From contig NZ_DJJS01000004.1 in the NCBI RefSeq assembly GCF_002434265.1, positions 439,079 to 503,078 of the forward strand: a stretch of 64,000 nt of DNA, read 5' to 3'. A model generated the notes under the pieces. It searched no databases. It saw only the letters and a program-made list of their open reading frames with translations, and was not told where the DNA came from. Of this stretch, positions 16,931 through 25,509 are shown piece after piece. A program made the translations under genes and the position numbers. The DNA is from Pseudomonas sp. UBA6562 (GTDB taxonomy: Bacteria; Pseudomonadota; Gammaproteobacteria; Pseudomonadales; Pseudomonadaceae). The first letter of the stretch is position 1. Each line of letters begins with the position of its first letter.

Positions 16931-17905
16931 ATGAGCCGCATCTACGCAGACAATGCCCACTCCATCGGCAACACGCCGCTGGTGCAGATCAACCGCATCG
17001 CGCCGCGCGGCGTGACCATCCTGGCCAAGATCGAAGGGCGCAACCCCGGTTATTCGGTCAAGTGCCGGATCGGCGCGAACATGGTCTGGGACGCGGAAGC
17101 CAGCGGCAAACTCAAGCCGGGCATGACCCTGGTCGAGCCCACCTCGGGCAACACCGGCATCGGCCTGGCGTTCGTCGCCGCCGCGCGCGGCTACAAGCTG
17201 CTGCTGACCATGCCAGCCTCGATGAGCCTGGAACGGCGCAAGGTGCTCAAGGCGCTGGGCGCCGAGCTGGTGCTCACCGAGCCCGCCAAGGGCATGAAGG
17301 GCGCCATCGAGAAGGCCGCCGAAATCGTCGCCTCCGATCCCGCTACCTATTACATGCCGGGGCAGTTCGAGAACCCGGCCAACCCGGCCATCCACGAGAA
17401 GACCACCGGCCCGGAGATCTGGAACGACACCGACGGCGCGGTCGACGTGCTGGTGGCGGGCGTCGGCACCGGCGGCACCATCACCGGCATTTCGCGCTAC
17501 ATCAAACACACGCAAGGCAAGCCGATCACCAGTGTGGCGGTGGAGCCCGCCAGCTCGCCGCTGATCACCCAGACCCTGGCCGGCCAGGAACTGCAACCCA
17601 GCCCGCACAAGATCCAGGGCATCGGCGCGGGCTTCGTGCCGCAGAACCTCGACCTGTCGATCGTCGACCAGGTGGTGACGGTCACCGACGAAGAGTCCAA
17701 GGCCATGGCCCTGCGCCTGATGCAGGAGGAGGGCATCCTCTGCGGCATTTCCTGTGGCGCAGCCATGGCGGCGGCCGTGCGTCTGGCGGAGAAACCGGAG
17801 ATGCAGGGCAAGACGATCGTGATGATCCTGCCCGACTCCGGCGAGCGCTACCTGTCGAGCATGCTGTTCAGCGACCTGTTCAGCGAGCAGGAAAACCAGC
17901 AGTAG
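16931..17905 (+). CDS. cysK: Cysteine synthase A (O-acetylserine sulfhydrylase)
   Basis: The enzyme makes L-cysteine from O-acetylserine and sulfide with PLP. The 324-residue protein has the PLP lysine in YSVKCRIG (Lys44), the substrate loop TSGNTG, the phosphate-binding loop GTGGT, and the C-terminal motif GERYLSSMLF. The CysK-type KCRIGANM and EKTTGPEIW segments favour CysK over CysM. The ATG at 16931 gives the usual start MSRIYADNAHSIGNTPL; the frame is open further upstream, but that sequence is not homologous. A strong hairpin follows at 17978. Confidence 0.95.
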   Translation: MSRIYADNAHSIGNTPLVQINRIAPRGVTILAKIEGRNPGYSVKCRIGANMVWDAEASGKLKPGMTLVEPTSGNTGIGLAFVAAARGYKLLLTMPASMSLERRKVLKALGAELVLTEPAKGMKGAIEKAAEIVASDPATYYMPGQFENPANPAIHEKTTGPEIWNDTDGAVDVLVAGVGTGGTITGISRYIKHTQGKPITSVAVEPASSPLITQTLAGQELQPSPHKIQGIGAGFVPQNLDLSIVDQVVTVTDEESKAMALRLMQEEGILCGISCGAAMAAAVRLAEKPEMQGKTIVMILPDSGERYLSSMLFSDLFSEQENQQ

Positions 17906-17977
17906 GCCCCACGTCGCGCAAGTCCACTGACCAGGCGCAATGCGGCAGTGGTCGGTAACCCGCACACTCCTGCCCCG

Positions 17978-18018
17978 ACCCATCCGTCCCCGGTTGTTTT
18001 GCCGTGGGGCGGATGGGT
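17978..18018 (+). terminator. Hairpin terminator between cysK and lpxO
   Basis: ACCCATCCGTCCC pairs with GGGGCGGATGGGT over 13 positions (one T-G) around a 15-base loop and is followed by TTATG. It lies about 70 bp after the cysK stop and 60 bp before lpxO. Confidence 0.55.
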
Positions 18019-18078
18019 TTATGATGTCCGGCGATTTCTGGCAGCCATCGCCTGTTTTTCCTCTCCAAGGAGTGTTGC

Positions 18079-19014
18079 ATGACGTTTTCCTTCATCGCCA
18101 AGGCGGGTGTCCTGCTGGTGTTCTTCGCCAGCGTGCTGTACGTGCACCTGCGCGGCAAGGCGCGTTTGCCGGTACTGCGCCAGTTCGTCAACCATTCGGC
18201 GCTGTTCGCGCCGTACAACGCGTTGATGTACCTGTTCTCCGGCGTGCCGTCCAAGCCCTACCTGGACCGTCAGCGCTTTCCCGAGCTGGACGTGCTCAAG
18301 GACAACTGGCAGGAAATCCGCGTCGAGGCCATGCGCCTGTTCGACGAGGGCTACATCCGCGCCGCCGAAAAAGACAACGACGCAGGCTTCGGCTCGTTCT
18401 TCAAGAAAGGCTGGAAGCGTTTCTACCTGAAGTGGTACGACAAGCCGCTGCCGTCGGCCGAGGCGCTGTGCCCGCGCACCGTCGAGCTGGTCAGCAGCAT
18501 TCCCAACGTCAAGGGCGCGATGTTCGCCCTGCTGCCCGGCGGCAGCCACCTCAACCCGCACCGCGATCCGTTCGCCGGTTCCCTGCGCTATCACTTGGGG
18601 CTGTCCACGCCCAACTCGGATAACTGCCGCATCTACGTCGACGGTCAAGCCTATGCCTGGCGCGACGGCGAAGACGTGATGTTCGACGAGACCTACGTGC
18701 ACTGGGTGAAGAACGAAACCGACATGACCCGGGTGATCCTGTTCTGCGACGTCGAGCGCCCGCTCACCAGCCCGCTGATGACCCGCCTCAACCGCAAGGT
18801 CAGCGCTTTCCTCGGCCGTGCCACCGCACCGCAGAACACCGACGACGAGCGCGTCGGCGGCATCAACCAGGCGTATGCCTGGAGCAAGCGCTTCAGCAAC
18901 CGGTTCAGCGCCCAGGTGAAGCAGTTCAAGCGCGCCAACCCTAAGGCCTACCGCATTCTGCGGCCCATCCTGGCGGTCGTGGTGGCGTACTTGCTGTACC
19001 GTTGGTTGTTCTGA
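18079..19014 (+). CDS. lpxO: Lipid A 2-hydroxylase (LpxO-type Fe/2-oxoglutarate dioxygenase)
   Basis: LpxO adds a 2-OH group to a secondary acyl chain of lipid A at the inner membrane. The 311-residue protein begins with a membrane helix (AKAGVLLVFFASVLYVHLRG). The aspartyl/asparaginyl beta-hydroxylase domain contains PGGSHLNPHRDPFAGSLRYH, where the His of NPHRD is an iron ligand, and the second ligand His in YVHWVKNET, with a following Arg for 2-oxoglutarate. A second hydrophobic helix closes the protein (ILAVVVAYLLYRWLF). The start ATG at 18079 has AAGGAG upstream. It is monocistronic and convergent with the DUF4265 gene. Pseudomonads may have two LpxO paralogues. Confidence 0.88.
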   Translation: MTFSFIAKAGVLLVFFASVLYVHLRGKARLPVLRQFVNHSALFAPYNALMYLFSGVPSKPYLDRQRFPELDVLKDNWQEIRVEAMRLFDEGYIRAAEKDNDAGFGSFFKKGWKRFYLKWYDKPLPSAEALCPRTVELVSSIPNVKGAMFALLPGGSHLNPHRDPFAGSLRYHLGLSTPNSDNCRIYVDGQAYAWRDGEDVMFDETYVHWVKNETDMTRVILFCDVERPLTSPLMTRLNRKVSAFLGRATAPQNTDDERVGGINQAYAWSKRFSNRFSAQVKQFKRANPKAYRILRPILAVVVAYLLYRWLF

Positions 19015-19065
19015 CGAACTTGTTCTGATGGACCTGTTCTGACGGACCTGCTCCGATCGATCGCG

Positions 19066-19542
19066 CTAGCCGGGCAGCAACCCGTCCGGCAGCGCATGAC
19101 GCAACACACCTTCCTCGAAATCCAGCACGCCGGCCTCGCGCTGTACCCATAGAAAGTACAGCAGCGGGTCGATGTTGACCTGCGCCGGCACATGGATCGC
19201 CAGCAAGCGCGTGGACCGCTCCAGCTCGCAGGGGCAGGCGAAGGCTTGTAGCGCGGCCTGTATTTCGTCCAGTTCCTCGCCTGCCTTGATCCGCACCCGC
19301 AGCATCGAGCCGCCGAGGGCGTGCAGCACCTCGTCCACCCACAACACCTGGCCTTCGCGGCGTACGCTGACCCAGTCGCCTGGGGCGATGTCGTAGGCAT
19401 GGAACGGCAGGCTGTCGATCCGATATACACCATCCAGGAACTGAGCCCACAGCCCCTCCACCGACGACGTCGGGTAGCCGTCGGCATCGTGCGGCAGACG
19501 CACCAGCACTTTGTAATAGCCCGGGTCGGCGTGCCCGCTCAT
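19066..19542 (-). CDS. DUF4265-type protein
   Basis: This 158-residue soluble protein begins MSGHADPGYYKVLVRLPHD and contains VEGLWAQFLDGVYRIDSLPFHAYDIAPGDWVSV in blocks typical of DUF4265 (GDWVSVRREGQVLWVDEVL). The fold and role of this family are not established. The start at 19542 overlaps the stop of the EamA transporter gene as ATGA, so the two are probably coupled. A longer upstream frame runs antisense to nothing and only reads the EamA gene in another frame, so it was discarded. It is convergent with lpxO. Confidence 0.78.
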   Translation of the reverse strand: MSGHADPGYYKVLVRLPHDADGYPTSSVEGLWAQFLDGVYRIDSLPFHAYDIAPGDWVSVRREGQVLWVDEVLHALGGSMLRVRIKAGEELDEIQAALQAFACPCELERSTRLLAIHVPAQVNIDPLLYFLWVQREAGVLDFEEGVLRHALPDGLLPG

Positions 19543-20477
19543 GCTTGAACCGGGCGTTTGACCCGCGCTGGGCGCAGCACCAACCACAGGGCGATGGCGA
19601 TCAGCACGCCGCCGTACAGGTGGCCGAGCGACAGCGGCTCGTCCAGCAGCCAAGCGCCCCACAGCACGCCGAACACCGGAATCAGGAAGGTCACGGTGCT
19701 GGCCTTGACCGGGCCGATCTCGCCCAGCAGGCGGAAATACAGCACATAGGCGAAAGCCGTGCACAGCAGGCCCAGGCCCAGCAGCGACCCCCAGACCTGC
19801 CAGCCGCCCCAGCTGGCGGGCGGCTGCGTGGCGACGCTCCAGGCGAACGCCGGGGTCAGCAGCAACGTGGCGCCGAGCATGCTGCCCAAGGCCGACAGCC
19901 GACTGTCCAGGCCGCCGACCCAGCGCCGCGCCAGGTACCCGGCGAAGCCATAGCAGGTGGTCGCCGCCAGGCAGGCGAGGGCGCCTTGCAGCAAGGTCGC
20001 GTCCAGCGCCACCGGCCCGGCGCCGCTGAGCACGCCGACGCCGAGCAGGCCCAGCACGATGCCGCACAGCTTGGCGGGGGTCATGGCTTCCTGGAAGAAC
20101 AGCGCGCCGATCAGCACGCCCATCAACGGCGTGGTGGCGTTGAAGATCGCCGAATAGCCGGCCGGGAGCACTTGTGCGGCTACGGCGTAGAAGGTCGCCG
20201 GAATGCCCGAGTTGATCATGCCCAACAGCAGGCAGGCCTTGAGCTTGCCCTGGAAGTGCCAGCCAACGGGCGAGGCGGCGACGATGGCGATCAGGCCCAG
20301 GCAGGCGATCGACACGCGAAAGAACGCAGTAGGCACGGTGCCGAGTTCCGGCGCGATGATGCGCATGAACAAGAAGCTCGCCCCCCAGACGGCGGCGAGC
20401 ATGAGCAGGCGAACAAGAGCGATGGCAGGCAAAACGAACTCCGGGGAATAGGGGCGCAGGCTGGCCACCCCTGACAT
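19539..20477 (-). CDS. EamA/DMT-family transporter
   Basis: This 312-residue protein has ten hydrophobic helices in two EamA repeats. The first includes LAAVWGASFLFMRI, a family hallmark, and the second includes FLIPVFGVLWGAWLLDEP near the C-terminus, where the signature WGxxxLxE recurs. DMT transporters export amino acids, metabolites or drugs; the substrate here is not deducible. The start is uncertain. ATG at 20477 gives 312 residues with a weak ribosome site, while a TTG near 20432 has a GGAG about six bases upstream and would yield a shorter start at the conserved LPAIALVRLL. It follows yciK by 6 bp on the same strand. Confidence 0.88.
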   Translation of the reverse strand: MSGVASLRPYSPEFVLPAIALVRLLMLAAVWGASFLFMRIIAPELGTVPTAFFRVSIACLGLIAIVAASPVGWHFQGKLKACLLLGMINSGIPATFYAVAAQVLPAGYSAIFNATTPLMGVLIGALFFQEAMTPAKLCGIVLGLLGVGVLSGAGPVALDATLLQGALACLAATTCYGFAGYLARRWVGGLDSRLSALGSMLGATLLLTPAFAWSVATQPPASWGGWQVWGSLLGLGLLCTAFAYVLYFRLLGEIGPVKASTVTFLIPVFGVLWGAWLLDEPLSLGHLYGGVLIAIALWLVLRPARVKRPVQA

Positions 20478-20483
20478 CGAGGC

Positions 20484-21224
20484 TTACTGCGCGTTGAGCG
20501 CCTGGCCGTTCACGGCCTTGCTGTCCGGCCCCATCAGGTACAGGTACACCGGCATGATCTCTTCGGGCAGCGGGTTGTTCTGCGGGTTTTCGCTGGGGTA
20601 GGCCTGGGCGCGCATGCTGGTGCGCGTGCCGCCCGGGTTGATGCTGTTGGCGCGCACGGGCGCCACGCCTTCGAGCTCGTCGGCCAGGGTCTGCATCAGG
20701 CCCTCGGTGGCGAACTTCGACACGCCATAGGCGCCCCAGTAAGCCCGGCCCACACGCCCCACGCTGCTGGAAGTGAACACCACCGAAGCGTCCTGGGACA
20801 GCTTGAGCAGCGGCAGCAGGGTGCTGGTGAGCATGAAGGTGGCGTTGACGTTGACGTGCATCACCCGCATGAAGTGGTCGCCCGACAACTGCTCCAAGGG
20901 CGTGCGCGGGCCGATGATCGAGGCGTTGTTGAGCAAGCCGTCGAGGCGCCCGAACTGGTTCTCGATCATGACCGCCAACTCGTCGTACTGGTGCGGCAGC
21001 GCGGTTTCCAGGTTGAACGGAATGACCACCGCTTCCGGGTGCCCGGCCGCCTGGATCTGGTCGTAGACCTCGTTCAGGTTGGCCTCGGTCTTGCCCAGCA
21101 GCAGTACGGTGGCACCCAGCGCCGCATAGGCCTTGGCGGCCGCGGCGCCGATGCCGCGCCCGGCGCCGGTGACCAGGATCACACGGTCTTTGAGCAGCTC
21201 GGGACGGGCGGTGTAGTCGAACAT
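20484..21224 (-). CDS. yciK: YciK-family short-chain dehydrogenase/reductase
   Basis: This 246-residue SDR has the cofactor motif TGAGRGIG, the NNAS motif (LLNNASIIGP), the catalytic Ser in FTSSSVGRVG and the YxxxK pair in WGAYGVSK. The loop NPGGTRTSMRAQAYP is a YciK hallmark. The substrate of YciK proteins is not known. The ATG at 21224 matches the family start MFDYTARPELLKDR. It lies 37 bp after mupP on the same strand, giving the order ubiG-mupP-yciK, which is conserved in pseudomonads. Confidence 0.92.
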   Translation of the reverse strand: MFDYTARPELLKDRVILVTGAGRGIGAAAAKAYAALGATVLLLGKTEANLNEVYDQIQAAGHPEAVVIPFNLETALPHQYDELAVMIENQFGRLDGLLNNASIIGPRTPLEQLSGDHFMRVMHVNVNATFMLTSTLLPLLKLSQDASVVFTSSSVGRVGRAYWGAYGVSKFATEGLMQTLADELEGVAPVRANSINPGGTRTSMRAQAYPSENPQNNPLPEEIMPVYLYLMGPDSKAVNGQALNAQ

Positions 21225-21261
21225 GGCGGGTGTCCTTGCAATCGGGTGAACGTGAAGGGGC

Positions 21262-21933
21262 TCAGCAGCCGCACAGGGCGCTGTCGAGCACCTTGCGCAA
21301 CTCCAGCGGATGGTCCACCACCACGTCGGCGCCCCAGTGGTTGGGGTTGTCGTCGGGGTGGATGTAGCCGTAGCGCACCGCAGCGGTACGGGTGCCGGCA
21401 TCGCGGCCGGACTCGATGTCGCGCAGGTCGTCGCCGACGAACAAGACGCTGGCCGGGTCCAGGTCGAGGGTGGTGCAGGCCAGGGTCAGCGGCTCGGGGT
21501 CGGGCTTGCTGCGCTTGACGTGGTCCGGGCAGATCAATACGGCGGAACGCTCGGCCAGGCCCAGGCGCTGCATGATCGGTTCGGCGAAGCGCAGGGGCTT
21601 GTTGGTCACCACGCCCCACAGCAGGTTGCCCTTCTCGATGTCGGCGAGCAGGGTTTCCATGCCGTCGAACAGGCGGCTGTGCACCGCGCAATCGCGCTGG
21701 TAGCGCTCGAGAAACTCCAGGCGCAGCGGCTCGAAGGTCGGGTCTTCCGGTTCGATGCCGAAGGTCGCGCCGACCATCGCCCGCGCGCCGCCGGAGATGA
21801 CGTCGCGCACCACTTTATCGGCAACCGGCGGCAAGCCGCGGTCGGCGAGCATGGCCTGGCTGATGGCGATGAAGTCGGGCGCGGTGTCCAGCAGGGTGCC
21901 GTCCATGTCGAAGAGTACCGCTCGCAAACGCAT
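21262..21933 (-). CDS. mupP: N-acetylmuramic acid 6-phosphate phosphatase
   Basis: MupP removes phosphate from MurNAc-6-P in the pseudomonad cell-wall recycling bypass (with AnmK, AmgK and MurU), which avoids de novo UDP-MurNAc synthesis and underlies intrinsic fosfomycin tolerance. The 223-residue HAD phosphatase has motif I DMDGTLLDT, motif II VVTNKP, the motif III lysine in KRSKPDPEP, and motif IV VGDDLRDIESGRDAG. The ATG at 21933 has GAGGA six bases upstream; the ATG two codons earlier overlaps the ubiG stop but sits too close to that site. It is coupled to ubiG. Confidence 0.9.
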   Translation of the reverse strand: MRLRAVLFDMDGTLLDTAPDFIAISQAMLADRGLPPVADKVVRDVISGGARAMVGATFGIEPEDPTFEPLRLEFLERYQRDCAVHSRLFDGMETLLADIEKGNLLWGVVTNKPLRFAEPIMQRLGLAERSAVLICPDHVKRSKPDPEPLTLACTTLDLDPASVLFVGDDLRDIESGRDAGTRTAAVRYGYIHPDDNPNHWGADVVVDHPLELRKVLDSALCGC

Positions 21934-21935
21934 GC

Positions 21936-22634
21936 TCATTCCTCGCGCAGGGTCTGGATCATGTAATTGACGTCCACGTCGCTGCTGAGCTTGTAGTGCT
22001 TGGTCAGCGGGTTGTAGGTCAGGCCGATGATGTCCTTGACCTCCAGCCCGGCGCTGCGGCCCCAGGCGCCCAGCTCGGACGGGCGGATGAATTTCTTGAA
22101 GTCGTGGGTGCCGCGCGGCAGCATCTTGAGGATGTATTCGGCGCCGACGATGGCCAGCAGGTAGGCCTTGGGGTTGCGGTTGATGGTCGAGAAGAACACC
22201 TGGCCGCCGGGCTTGACCAGGCGCTTGCAGGCCTCGATCACCGACGACGGGTCGGGCACGTGCTCGAGCATCTCCAGGCAGGTGACCACGTCGAATTGCC
22301 CCGGCTGCTCGGCGGCCAGGGCCTCGGCGGTGATCTGCCGGTATTCGACCTGCACGCCCGATTCGAGCTGGTGCAGACGCGCCACCGACAACGGCGCCTC
22401 GCCCATGTCGATGCCGGTCACGCTGGCGCCGCGCAGGGCCATGGCTTCGCTGAGGATGCCGCCGCCGCAACCGACGTCGAGCACCTTCTTGCCGACCAGG
22501 CTCACGCGCTCGTCGATCCAGTTGACGCGCAGCGGGTTGATGTCGTGCAGCGGCTTGAACTCGCTCTCGCGGTCCCACCAGCGGTGGGCCAGGGCTTCGA
22601 ACTTGGCGATTTCGGCGCGATCGACGTTGCTCAT
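21936..22634 (-). CDS. ubiG: Ubiquinone biosynthesis O-methyltransferase
   Basis: UbiG performs both O-methylations in ubiquinone biosynthesis. The 232-residue protein starts MSNVDRAEIAKFEALAHRWW, as in the family. The SAM-binding motif is VLDVGCGGGILSEAM, followed by GIDMG, and the later LEMLEHVPDP and NRNPKAYL blocks are conserved. The ATG at 22634 has GAGGA upstream; the frame is open slightly further but without homology. It heads the ubiG-mupP-yciK run and follows mtaD on the same strand with 51 bp between them. Confidence 0.95.
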   Translation of the reverse strand: MSNVDRAEIAKFEALAHRWWDRESEFKPLHDINPLRVNWIDERVSLVGKKVLDVGCGGGILSEAMALRGASVTGIDMGEAPLSVARLHQLESGVQVEYRQITAEALAAEQPGQFDVVTCLEMLEHVPDPSSVIEACKRLVKPGGQVFFSTINRNPKAYLLAIVGAEYILKMLPRGTHDFKKFIRPSELGAWGRSAGLEVKDIIGLTYNPLTKHYKLSSDVDVNYMIQTLREE

Positions 22635-22685
22635 GGAAAAGGTCCTCGGAAGAGCTTCATTAATAAGGGTGGCCAACGGCGAAGG

Positions 22686-24011
22686 TCATGGGCGTTCCGC
22701 GCGCATGCGCTCGCCCCAGGTGCGCGCCATGGCGGCCAGGGCGTCGGCGTCCATGCGCGTCAGGCGGCGGTCGTCGAGCAGTTGTTCGCCTTCGACCCAC
22801 ACATGGCGTACACAATCCCGGCCAGTGGCGTAAATAAGTTGCGAAACCGGGTCGTGCACCGGTTGCTGGGCCAGGCCCGAGAGGTCGAAGGCCACCAGGT
22901 CTGCGGCCTTGCCGGTTTCCAGCGAGCCGACGCAGGCCTCCATGCCCAGGGCGCGGGCGCCGTTGAGCGTGGCCATGCGCAGCGCGCGGTGGGCGTCCAG
23001 GGCGCTGGCCGAACCGGCGACAGCCTTGGCCAGCAGCGCGGCGGTGCGGGTTTCCCCAAGCAGGTCGAGGTCGTTGTTGCTGGCCGCACCGTCGGTGCCG
23101 ACCGCCACGTTGACCCCCGCCTGCCACAACCGCTCCACCGGGCAGAAGCCGCTGGCCAGCTTGAGATTGGATTCGGGGCAATGCACCACGCTGGTGTTGC
23201 TTTCCACCAGCAGGGCCAGGTCGTCGTCGTTGACCTGGGTCATGTGCACCGCCTGCATGCGCGGGCCCAGCAGGCCCAGGCGCGACAGCCGCGCCAAGGG
23301 GCGTTCGCCATGCTCTTCGACGGCCTGTTCGACTTCGCGGGCGGTCTCGTGCACGTGCATCTGCAAGGGCGCATCGAGCTGGTCGGCGATGACGCGGATC
23401 TTTTCCAGGTTGGCGTCGCTGACCGTGTACGGCGCATGCGGGCCCAGCGCGATGTTGATGCGCGGGTGGTGGCGCAAATCGCCGAACAGCTCGATGGCCT
23501 GGTGCAGGCCGTCCTCGGGGGTGCGTGCGCCGGGGATGGCGAAGTCCAGCAAGGGTACGGCGATCTGCGCGCGCATGCCGCTACGGTGCACGCGGTCGCA
23601 GGCTTCGCGGGGGAAGAAGTACATGTCGGCGAAACAGGTGACGCCGCCTTGCAGTTGCTCGGCGATGGCCAGGTCCGTGCCGTCGCGTACGAAGGCTTCG
23701 TCGACCCAGCGGCTTTCCGCCGGCCAGATGTGCTGTTCGAGCCAGGTCATCAGCGGCAGGTCGTCGGCAAAGCCGCGCAACAGGCTCATGGCGGCGTGGC
23801 CGTGGGCGTTGATCAGGCCGGGGGCGAGCAGGCAGTCGGGCAGTTCGCGCACCTCCGCGGCCGCCGGCGCCCGATGGCGCGGGCCGATCCAGGCGATCAG
23901 GCCGTCACGCACGCCCAGCGCATGCTCGGTCAGCACGACGCCCGCAGGTTCGACCGGTACCAGCCATTGCGGAACGAGCAGCAGGTCGACGGGGGGTACG
24001 GCGCTGGGCAT
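22686..24011 (-). CDS. mtaD: 5'-methylthioadenosine / S-adenosylhomocysteine deaminase
   Basis: This amidohydrolase deaminates methylthioadenosine to methylthioinosine, and often S-adenosylhomocysteine. The 441-residue protein has the metal-binding motif LINAHGHAAMSLLRG, a second His in ALGPHAPYTVSD, the Glu/His of LQMHVHETAREVE, the His in VHMTQVND, and the catalytic Asp in VGTDGAASNNDLD. The ATG at 24011 gives the usual start and lies 167 bp from the divergent mtnA. MTA deamination followed by phosphorolysis leads to methylthioribose-1-P, the substrate of mtnA, so the two divergent genes act in one salvage route. Confidence 0.92.
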   Translation of the reverse strand: MPSAVPPVDLLLVPQWLVPVEPAGVVLTEHALGVRDGLIAWIGPRHRAPAAAEVRELPDCLLAPGLINAHGHAAMSLLRGFADDLPLMTWLEQHIWPAESRWVDEAFVRDGTDLAIAEQLQGGVTCFADMYFFPREACDRVHRSGMRAQIAVPLLDFAIPGARTPEDGLHQAIELFGDLRHHPRINIALGPHAPYTVSDANLEKIRVIADQLDAPLQMHVHETAREVEQAVEEHGERPLARLSRLGLLGPRMQAVHMTQVNDDDLALLVESNTSVVHCPESNLKLASGFCPVERLWQAGVNVAVGTDGAASNNDLDLLGETRTAALLAKAVAGSASALDAHRALRMATLNGARALGMEACVGSLETGKAADLVAFDLSGLAQQPVHDPVSQLIYATGRDCVRHVWVEGEQLLDDRRLTRMDADALAAMARTWGERMRAERP

Positions 24012-24136
24012 GCAGGGTGTACCTGGTTCTAGGCGAAGCGTGCAGTATACCGCAATGGCAGAGGGTTGAGCTTCCCGCGCAGGCCGCCAGGCGAGGCGGC
24101 TCGACGGTTTCCCGAGCACCCCCGGAAACAGCTCGG

Positions 24137-24169
24137 TATACTCCGCCGTTTTTCACAGGCGAACGGCGG
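24137..24169 (+). promoter_or_regulatory. mtnA: mtnA -10 candidate and leader hairpin
   Basis: TATACT at 24137-24142 is a good -10 element. It is followed at once by a perfect 8-bp inverted repeat, CCGCCGTT/AACGGCGG (24143-24169, 11-base loop), which ends 9 bases before the mtnA ATG and abuts the AAAGG ribosome site. It could tune translation. Confidence 0.4.
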
Positions 24170-24178
24170 GTAAAGGTA

Positions 24179-25252
24179 ATGCGCGAGCGACTCTTGGCGG
24201 CAGAGAAGGTGGTCAGCATCCGCTGGCGCGACGGCGCGCTGCACCTGCTCGACCAGCGCCTGTTGCCCGCGCAGGAGCATTGGCTGGCGTGCACCGAGGT
24301 GGCGCAGGTGGTGTCGGCGATCCAGGGCATGGCCGTGCGCGGCGCCCAGGCCATCGGCATCAGCGCGGCCTACGGCCTGGTGCTGGCGATGCGCGAGCGC
24401 TTGGCCGAGGGCGACGATTGGGAGCAGGCGCTGGAGGAAGACTTCCTGTCTCTCGCCGAATCGCGGCCCACCGTCGCCAACCTGTTCTGGGCGCTCAATC
24501 GCATGCGCGAGCGCTGGCTGCGCGTGCGCCCCGGCGAAGACCTGGTCGCCGCGCTGCTGGCCGAGGCCGTGGCGATCCACGAAAGCGACCGCGAAGCCAA
24601 CCTGACCATGGCCCAGTATGGCGTCGAGCTGATTCGCCGGCATCAGGGCAGCGAGCAGATCTTCTTCACCCACGGCAACGCCGGCGCCCTGGCCTGTGGC
24701 GGCATCGGCACCGCCCTGGGGGTGATCCGCGCGGCGCAACTCGAGGGCATGGTCGAGCGGGTCTATGCCGACGAAACCCGGCCCTGGCTGCAAGGCTCGC
24801 GCCTGACCGCCTGGGAGCTGGCCAACGAAGGCGTGGCCGTGACCCTGTGCGCCGATTCCGCCGCCGCGCACCTGATGAAGACCAAGGGCATCACCTGGGT
24901 CATCGTCGGCGCCGACTGCATCGCCGCCAACGGCGACGTCGCCGGCAAGCTCGGCACGTACCAGCTGGCCGTCGCGGCCATGCACCACGGCGTGCGCTTC
25001 ATGGTGGTGGCGCCCAGCACCAGCATCGACCTGAACCTGGAAAGCGGCGAAGACATCCCGCTGGAAGAGCGCTACCCCGACGAGTTGCTGGAAGCGCCGG
25101 GCGAGCGCGTGGCGGCGGTCGAGGTGGTCAATCCGGTGTTCGATGTGACGCCGGCCGACCTGATCGATGCCATCGTCACCGAACGCGGGGTCATCGAGCG
25201 CCCCGACACGGCCAAGATCGCGCAGCTGGTATGCCGCAAACGGCTGCACTGA
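24179..25252 (+). CDS. mtnA: S-methyl-5-thioribose-1-phosphate isomerase
   Basis: The enzyme isomerises methylthioribose-1-P to methylthioribulose-1-P in methionine salvage. The 357-residue protein shows the eIF2B-like fold signatures: RGAQAIGISAAYG near residue 55, THGNAGALACGGIGTALG in the middle, the active-site Cys region ALCADSAAAHLMK, and VIVGADCIAANGD with the catalytic Asp, then FDVTPADLIDAI and TERGVI at the end. The ATG at 24179 is preceded by AAAGG. It is divergent from mtaD, which feeds the same pathway. The later enzymes (mtnB, mtnC, mtnD) are not in this window except for the degenerate ARD-like gene at 11.3 kb. Confidence 0.94.
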   Translation: MRERLLAAEKVVSIRWRDGALHLLDQRLLPAQEHWLACTEVAQVVSAIQGMAVRGAQAIGISAAYGLVLAMRERLAEGDDWEQALEEDFLSLAESRPTVANLFWALNRMRERWLRVRPGEDLVAALLAEAVAIHESDREANLTMAQYGVELIRRHQGSEQIFFTHGNAGALACGGIGTALGVIRAAQLEGMVERVYADETRPWLQGSRLTAWELANEGVAVTLCADSAAAHLMKTKGITWVIVGADCIAANGDVAGKLGTYQLAVAAMHHGVRFMVVAPSTSIDLNLESGEDIPLEERYPDELLEAPGERVAAVEVVNPVFDVTPADLIDAIVTERGVIERPDTAKIAQLVCRKRLH

Positions 25253-25509
25253 CGCACCGGCAGGGGCGGGTGGCGCTGCGTGGACGGCAGGCTTTGCATG
25301 CCTGGCGCATCTCCCATCGCCCCGGTCGTTGTGGTAACATCCGGCAGTTTCCAAGGCGGCCCATGTCGGCCGTCCTCATTGCGCAGATCCATGTCACAAC
25401 TCATTGATTTGTCGTAAGTCGTCGCACCCTTGTGCGTTGCGGCGGCGAGCTTCGTTCGTCCCAGGTGGGATTTGACGGAGTTTCACCAGAAAAAGGAATC
25501 AGGCTTCTC

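Noticed and set aside
19543..20067. Extending the DUF4265 gene upstream in frame to give a 333-residue protein
   Set aside because: The extra part is the EamA transporter gene read in another frame. The ATG at 19542, in an ATGA overlap, matches the family start.
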